This document shows, piece after piece, positions 60,451 to 64,000 of a stretch of DNA of 64,000 bases. Numbering within the stretch: the first letter of the stretch is position 1; every line of letters starts with the position of its first letter. The notes beneath the pieces were generated by a model, which made no database searches, had not been told where the DNA came from, and was given only the letters and a program-made list of their open reading frames with translations. Both the position numbers and the translations under genes were made by a program. The DNA is from Paraburkholderia tropica (GTDB lineage: Bacteria > Pseudomonadota > Gammaproteobacteria > Burkholderiales > Burkholderiaceae), in assembly GCF_900109265.1 (NCBI RefSeq), contig NZ_FNZM01000018.1, positions 21,021-85,020 on the forward strand. Reading direction: 5' to 3'.

Positions 60451-60850
60451 TGAATCAGTTGACGAACGCGTTGATCGCACCGGCATCCGGACGCGTTCGC
60501 GCGGGCCTTCCATCGCGCTCGCGCGAGACGACAGCAATCCTTTTTTATCAGTAGAATGCTGCAAACGCGCCGGTTCGTTTTCGTTTCGAAACGGCTTGCG
60601 AAGTGCATATCGGGTGAGCATGCCGACCCGCTTTCGGGGCGTCATGCATGAGCCCATTCAGGACCAGGAAGCGAGCGGAGTCGGGCCATGCCCGCGGGGG
60701 CCGTCGCGATGTGCCGCGGATAAGTCAAAGGCATAGCCGTCGCGCCAATCCGGTGCGGCGGGCCGGCGGGCCGCATTGGCGCCTCGGTGCATCCCGGGTT
60801 TCGCGCGCGCCCAGATCCATTTCTTGTGGTACTTACCTAGCCGCAATACC
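60451..60850. promoter_or_regulatory. Intergenic region upstream of the phcB-like gene
   Basis: This 400-bp region has no convincing gene. It contains a perfect 12-bp palindrome CGTTTCGAAACG at 60582-60593 and, before it, CCTTTTTTATC, which may be the end of the metR transcript. The promoter of the PhcBSR-like operon must lie here. Confidence 0.5.
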
Positions 60851-62257
60851 GTGTATTCCAAAACACAAATCGATCCGGTAGTGAGCTTCCGCAACTCGCA
60901 GGGCGAGCTGGTGCGGGGCACGATCATCAATCTCCAGCGCAAGTCCCTGGTGATGGAGGTCTATAACCCGTACTCGATTGTTCAGGTCAGCGAGGTGCTG
61001 AGCGAGCTGTCGGTCAAGATGGGTACGGAGCACGCTTATTCGGGCAAGGCGGTCGTCATCAGCATGGTCAATACCGGGCTGACCGCGATCGTCTCGGTCA
61101 CGCTGATCGACGAGTGGCGCGAACTGAGCGGCGGCGTGCTCGAAGCGCGCGCGGTGGGCGAGGAAGCGCGCCGCTTCGCGCACGAATGGGCCGAGCGTTT
61201 CCAGATCCGCCGCGACTATCAGATCGCCGTCAACCAGTTGCGCGCGTTCCTCACCGACATGTCGCGCTGGGTCGAGCAGGCCGATCTCGCCGACACGCTG
61301 CCCAAAGAAGGCAAGAGCCTGCGCGAGGACTTCTTCCTCGAACTCGCCTCGCCGCTGATGCAGCGTACCAAGGTCTATTTCGACGAATTCGAAGGCGAAG
61401 CGCGCCTCGTGGACGAAGAACTCGCGCCCGCGCATCGCGCCTTCGCCCAGGCCGCGCTCCATCCGCTGCTGCTGCGCTCGCCCTTCGTGTTCCGCACCTT
61501 CACGAAGCCGCTCGGTTACGCGGGCGACTATCAGATGGTCAACCAGATGCTCGACGATCCGCGCCAGGGTCCGAGCACGTATTTCCAGATCGTCAACGCG
61601 GCCTTCCTGCAAACGGCCGTGGCGCGCGCGCATCGCAACCGCATCGACCTGCTGGTCGATTACCTCACGCGTCTCGCCAACGCGGCGCGCGCCGCGCAGC
61701 GGCCGTTCCGCGTGCTGAACGTGGGCTGCGGCCCCGCGCAGGAAATCCAGCGCTTCATTCAGGAATACGACGAGCCGCAATGGCTGACTTTCGAGCTGCT
61801 CGACTTCAGCCAGGAAACGCTCGACTGGACGCGCAACCGCCTCGGCGCGCTCGCGCAATCGTCGGGCAAGCCCATGATGATCAGCTACACGCACGACTCG
61901 GTGCATCATCTGCTCAAGCGCCGCATGGACGAGCACGCGCCCGACGCGCGCATTTTCGACGCGGTCTATTGCGCCGGGCTGTTCGACTATCTCTCGGACA
62001 AGGTCTGCGCGCGCCTGAATCAGTATTTCGCGAGCCGCACGCGTGCGGGCGGCCGTCTGCTCGTCACCAACGTGCACGCCGACAACCCCGAGCGCCTGAG
62101 CATGGAGCACGTGCTCGAGTGGTATCTGATCTACCGGAACGAAGCCCAGATGCGCGCCATCATGCCGGAGCACAGCCACGAGCCGCGCCTTTACACCGAC
62201 CCGACCGGCGTGAACGTGTTCGCCGAAGTCGTGATCGGCTTGCCGCCCGCCGCCTGA
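60851..62257 (+). CDS. phcB: PhcB-like SAM-dependent methyltransferase (3-hydroxy fatty acid methyl ester synthesis)
   Basis: This protein of about 468 residues has an N-terminal PilZ-like beta domain (residues about 8-95, VVSFRNSQGELVRGTIINLQRKSLVMEVYNPYS). A helical linker leads to a C-terminal Rossmann methyltransferase domain (about 275-460) with the SAM motif RVLNVGCGPAQEIQRF. In Ralstonia solanacearum, PhcB makes 3-hydroxypalmitate methyl ester or its C14 homologue as a volatile autoinducer. The order methyltransferase, membrane histidine kinase, response regulator matches phcB-phcS-phcR. A GTG at 60851 (VYSKTQID) is the likely start; no strong ribosome site is visible. Confidence 0.82.
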   Translation: MYSKTQIDPVVSFRNSQGELVRGTIINLQRKSLVMEVYNPYSIVQVSEVLSELSVKMGTEHAYSGKAVVISMVNTGLTAIVSVTLIDEWRELSGGVLEARAVGEEARRFAHEWAERFQIRRDYQIAVNQLRAFLTDMSRWVEQADLADTLPKEGKSLREDFFLELASPLMQRTKVYFDEFEGEARLVDEELAPAHRAFAQAALHPLLLRSPFVFRTFTKPLGYAGDYQMVNQMLDDPRQGPSTYFQIVNAAFLQTAVARAHRNRIDLLVDYLTRLANAARAAQRPFRVLNVGCGPAQEIQRFIQEYDEPQWLTFELLDFSQETLDWTRNRLGALAQSSGKPMMISYTHDSVHHLLKRRMDEHAPDARIFDAVYCAGLFDYLSDKVCARLNQYFASRTRAGGRLLVTNVHADNPERLSMEHVLEWYLIYRNEAQMRAIMPEHSHEPRLYTDPTGVNVFAEVVIGLPPAA

Positions 62258-62258
62258 C

Positions 62259-63596
62259 ATGACGTCCTCTCTGGTGGGGCTGCGATCGACCTATCGTGAA
62301 GAGCTGCGCGACTACCGGCTGCTGTGCAGCAAGGCGGGCGGCCTGACGGTGATCGCGCTCGTGCTGATGGGCATGGCGCTGGACTACGTCGTGTATCCGG
62401 ATCAGCAGAAGACCTTCGCGCTCGTGCGCATGGCGACCAGCGCGGCGATCGGCGTCGCCCTGCTCTCGCTCTACACGCAGACGGGGCGGCGGCACGTGCA
62501 GATCATCACCTTCTGCTGGCTGCTGCTGCCGCAGGTCATGATTTCGTGGATGATCTACGCCACGCTCGGCGAAGGCTCGCTGTTCTACGCCGGACTCATG
62601 CTGACCATCTTCGCGGTGGGCATCCTGTTTCCCTCGGGCGCGTGGCAGACGCTCGCGTTCGGGTTCGCCACGGTCACGCTCTATTTCATCGCCTGCGCCG
62701 CGCATCCGGGCGGCATTCAGGACGCGAGCAAGTTCGAGTTCCAGCTCATCATCATTTTCTTCTGCGCGCTCGCCAGCTCCATCTACACGTACTTCAACGA
62801 GAAGGGCCGCTTCCAGCTCTTTCGCCTCAAGGACGAAGTCGCGCACAAGAACGACCAGCTCGCGCGCACCAACGAGAATCTCGCGCAGATCAAGGGCCAG
62901 TTGTTGCAGCAGGAGAAGATGGCCGCGATCGGCACCTTGTCGGCGGGGCTGCTTCACGAAGTCAACAACCCCGTGAACTTCTGCCTGATGGCGATCGAGA
63001 TCGCCATGGAGGAGCCGGAGGTCAAGCACAGCGCATCGCTGCAGGAATGCCTGACGGACGTGAAGCAGGGCATGCACCGCATCCAGCACATCGTCTCCGA
63101 TCTGAAGACCTTCGCGTACCGCAAGCCCGGCGCCGCGGCCGACGACGTGCCCTTCCTGTTCGAGAAGGCGCTCGATTCGTCGATCCGGCTCAGCGCGCAC
63201 GAACTGCGCGGCGTGACGCTCACGCGCGAGTTGCCCGCCGACACGCTCGTGCTCGGCGACGAAGCCGCCATCATCGGCGTGCTCATCAATCTCTTTTCCA
63301 ACGCGGCGCTGGCCATGCACAAGGCCGGCACCGCATCCCCGCAGATCCACGTGAGCGCGCACTGGCGCGAGGAGCGGCTGCACGTGAACGTGCGCGACAA
63401 CGGCCCGGGCATCGCCGCCGAGCATCTCGCACGCGTGTTCGAACCGTTCTTCACGACGCGCGAAGTCGGCCAGGGTCTCGGCCTTGGTCTGTCTATCAGC
63501 TATGCGGTGATCGAGCGCCACGGCGGCACGCTGTTCGCGGAGAGCCAGCTGGGCGAGTGGACCGCGTTCAATTTCGATTTGCCCCGTGTGGAGTGA
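62259..63596 (+). CDS. phcS: PhcS-like membrane sensor histidine kinase
   Basis: This 445-residue kinase has six N-terminal hydrophobic segments (about residues 25-190), a short coiled linker (QLARTNENLAQIKGQLLQQEKMAAIGTLSAG) and the phospho-acceptor H233 in LLHEVNNPVNF. The ATPase domain has NLFSNAALA (N box), VRDNGPGIA and GQGLGLGLSISYAVIERHGG. In Ralstonia PhcS senses the PhcB product. The start is one base after the phcB stop, so translation is coupled. The H-box form HEVNNP is shared with PhcS and Lqs-type kinases. Confidence 0.85.
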   Translation: MTSSLVGLRSTYREELRDYRLLCSKAGGLTVIALVLMGMALDYVVYPDQQKTFALVRMATSAAIGVALLSLYTQTGRRHVQIITFCWLLLPQVMISWMIYATLGEGSLFYAGLMLTIFAVGILFPSGAWQTLAFGFATVTLYFIACAAHPGGIQDASKFEFQLIIIFFCALASSIYTYFNEKGRFQLFRLKDEVAHKNDQLARTNENLAQIKGQLLQQEKMAAIGTLSAGLLHEVNNPVNFCLMAIEIAMEEPEVKHSASLQECLTDVKQGMHRIQHIVSDLKTFAYRKPGAAADDVPFLFEKALDSSIRLSAHELRGVTLTRELPADTLVLGDEAAIIGVLINLFSNAALAMHKAGTASPQIHVSAHWREERLHVNVRDNGPGIAAEHLARVFEPFFTTREVGQGLGLGLSISYAVIERHGGTLFAESQLGEWTAFNFDLPRVE

Positions 63597-63603
63597 GGCC
63601 GAC

Positions 63604-64000
63604 ATGAGCGACACCCAGCAAGTCCGGCCAACCGTCGTCTATGTCGACGACGAAGAACTGGCCCGCAAATATTTCGCGCGCTCGGCGGGCAACGCCTACG
63701 AGGTGCTGCTCGCCGAAAGCGCCGACGAGGCTCTCGCGCTCCTGAGCCGCGAAGGCGCGCGCGTCTCGGTGCTCGTCACCGACTTCCGCATGCCGGGCCG
63801 TCACGGCGACGCGCTGCTGCGGCAGATTGCGCAGGCCTATCCGCAGATCGTGCGGATACTCGTGACCGCCTTTGCCGACAAGGACGCGCTGCTCGACGCG
63901 CTCGCGTCCGGCGACGTGTTCCGCATTCTCGAGAAGCCGCTCAGCGTGAGCATGGTCCGCGAGGTGCTGGCTGCCGCCACGGCGCGCCCGCCGTCGGCCC
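63604..64000 (+). CDS. phcR: PhcR-like response regulator (3' end outside window)
   Basis: Only the first 132 residues are visible. They form a receiver domain: acidic pair in VVYVDDEELARKYF, phospho-acceptor D60 in LVTDFRMPG, a Thr in ILVTAFADK and the lysine K111 in ILEKPLS. The full gene probably continues past the edge. PhcR proteins usually have a histidine-kinase-like domain after the receiver, which would tell whether this is PhcR or another regulator such as PhcQ. Confidence 0.78.
   Translation, partial: MSDTQQVRPTVVYVDDEELARKYFARSAGNAYEVLLAESADEALALLSREGARVSVLVTDFRMPGRHGDALLRQIAQAYPQIVRILVTAFADKDALLDALASGDVFRILEKPLSVSMVREVLAAATARPPSA

Noticed and set aside
60451..60850. c-di-GMP or other riboswitch upstream of the PilZ-like/methyltransferase gene
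   Set aside because: I could not find the conserved cores of known riboswitch classes; the region only shows local GC hairpins.

Overview
This window is GC-rich DNA from a Burkholderiales bacterium, most likely Paraburkholderia, Caballeronia or Burkholderia. The assignment rests on the DUF802/OmpA/DUF2894 trio, a porin of the Burkholderia general type, the style of the exopolysaccharide genes, and a PhcB/PhcS/PhcR-type block. I see no tRNA, rRNA, insertion sequence, prophage or CRISPR array. Genes are dense and many neighbours share 4-bp ATGA overlaps.

Layout. (1) 1-2139: the end of a coiled-coil DUF802 protein, a MotB-like OmpA-family protein and a DUF2894 protein. (2) 2337-5698: a secreted Ntn-type linear amide hydrolase, a cupin-AraC regulator and a porin. 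(3) 6359-32702: a large Wzx/Wzy-dependent exopolysaccharide locus. It holds galU plus a glycosyltransferase, a divergent ugd, and an operon rmlB-rmlA-rmlC-wza-wzb-wzc-araC-secreted protein. A + strand unit follows (glycosyltransferase, glycoside hydrolase, wzy), then an operon wcaJ-rmlD-acyltransferase-GT2-GT4-GT4-wzx, and a small orphan receiver protein. UDP-glucose, UDP-glucuronate and dTDP-L-rhamnose supply, lipid-linked assembly, flipping, polymerisation, export and tyrosine phosphorylation control are all encoded.

(4) 33338-40645: five more regulators of the same GlxA-like architecture as the one inside the wza operon (DJ-1/PfpI-like N-terminus plus AraC HTH), with two small unknown genes. 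A palindrome centred on CCAACATGTTGG lies upstream of both the wcaJ operon and one regulator. (5) 40673-51265: a sugar or sugar-acid catabolic locus. It has a GntR/FCD regulator, a divergent MFS transporter/UxaA-family dehydratase/DHDPS-family enzyme unit, and a converging ABC importer operon with an SMP-30 lactonase. Three copies of a CTAATATAYT motif mark its three promoters regions.

(6) 51731-57048: a 2-hydroxyacid dehydrogenase diverging from SDR-MFS-VOC-citrate-synthase-like genes. Two near-identical 23-bp elements in opposite orientation sit at about 60 bp from each start. (7) 57094-60450: metE with a divergent metR-type LysR gene. (8) 60851-64000: a PhcB-like SAM methyltransferase, a PhcS-like membrane histidine kinase and the start of a PhcR-like response regulator, which together form a probable 3-hydroxy fatty acid methyl ester quorum-sensing system.

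The most notable items are the GlxA-like regulator array with its shared palindrome, the PhcBSR block, the stator-like protein pair at the left edge, and the two catabolic regulons readable from repeated operator-like sites.
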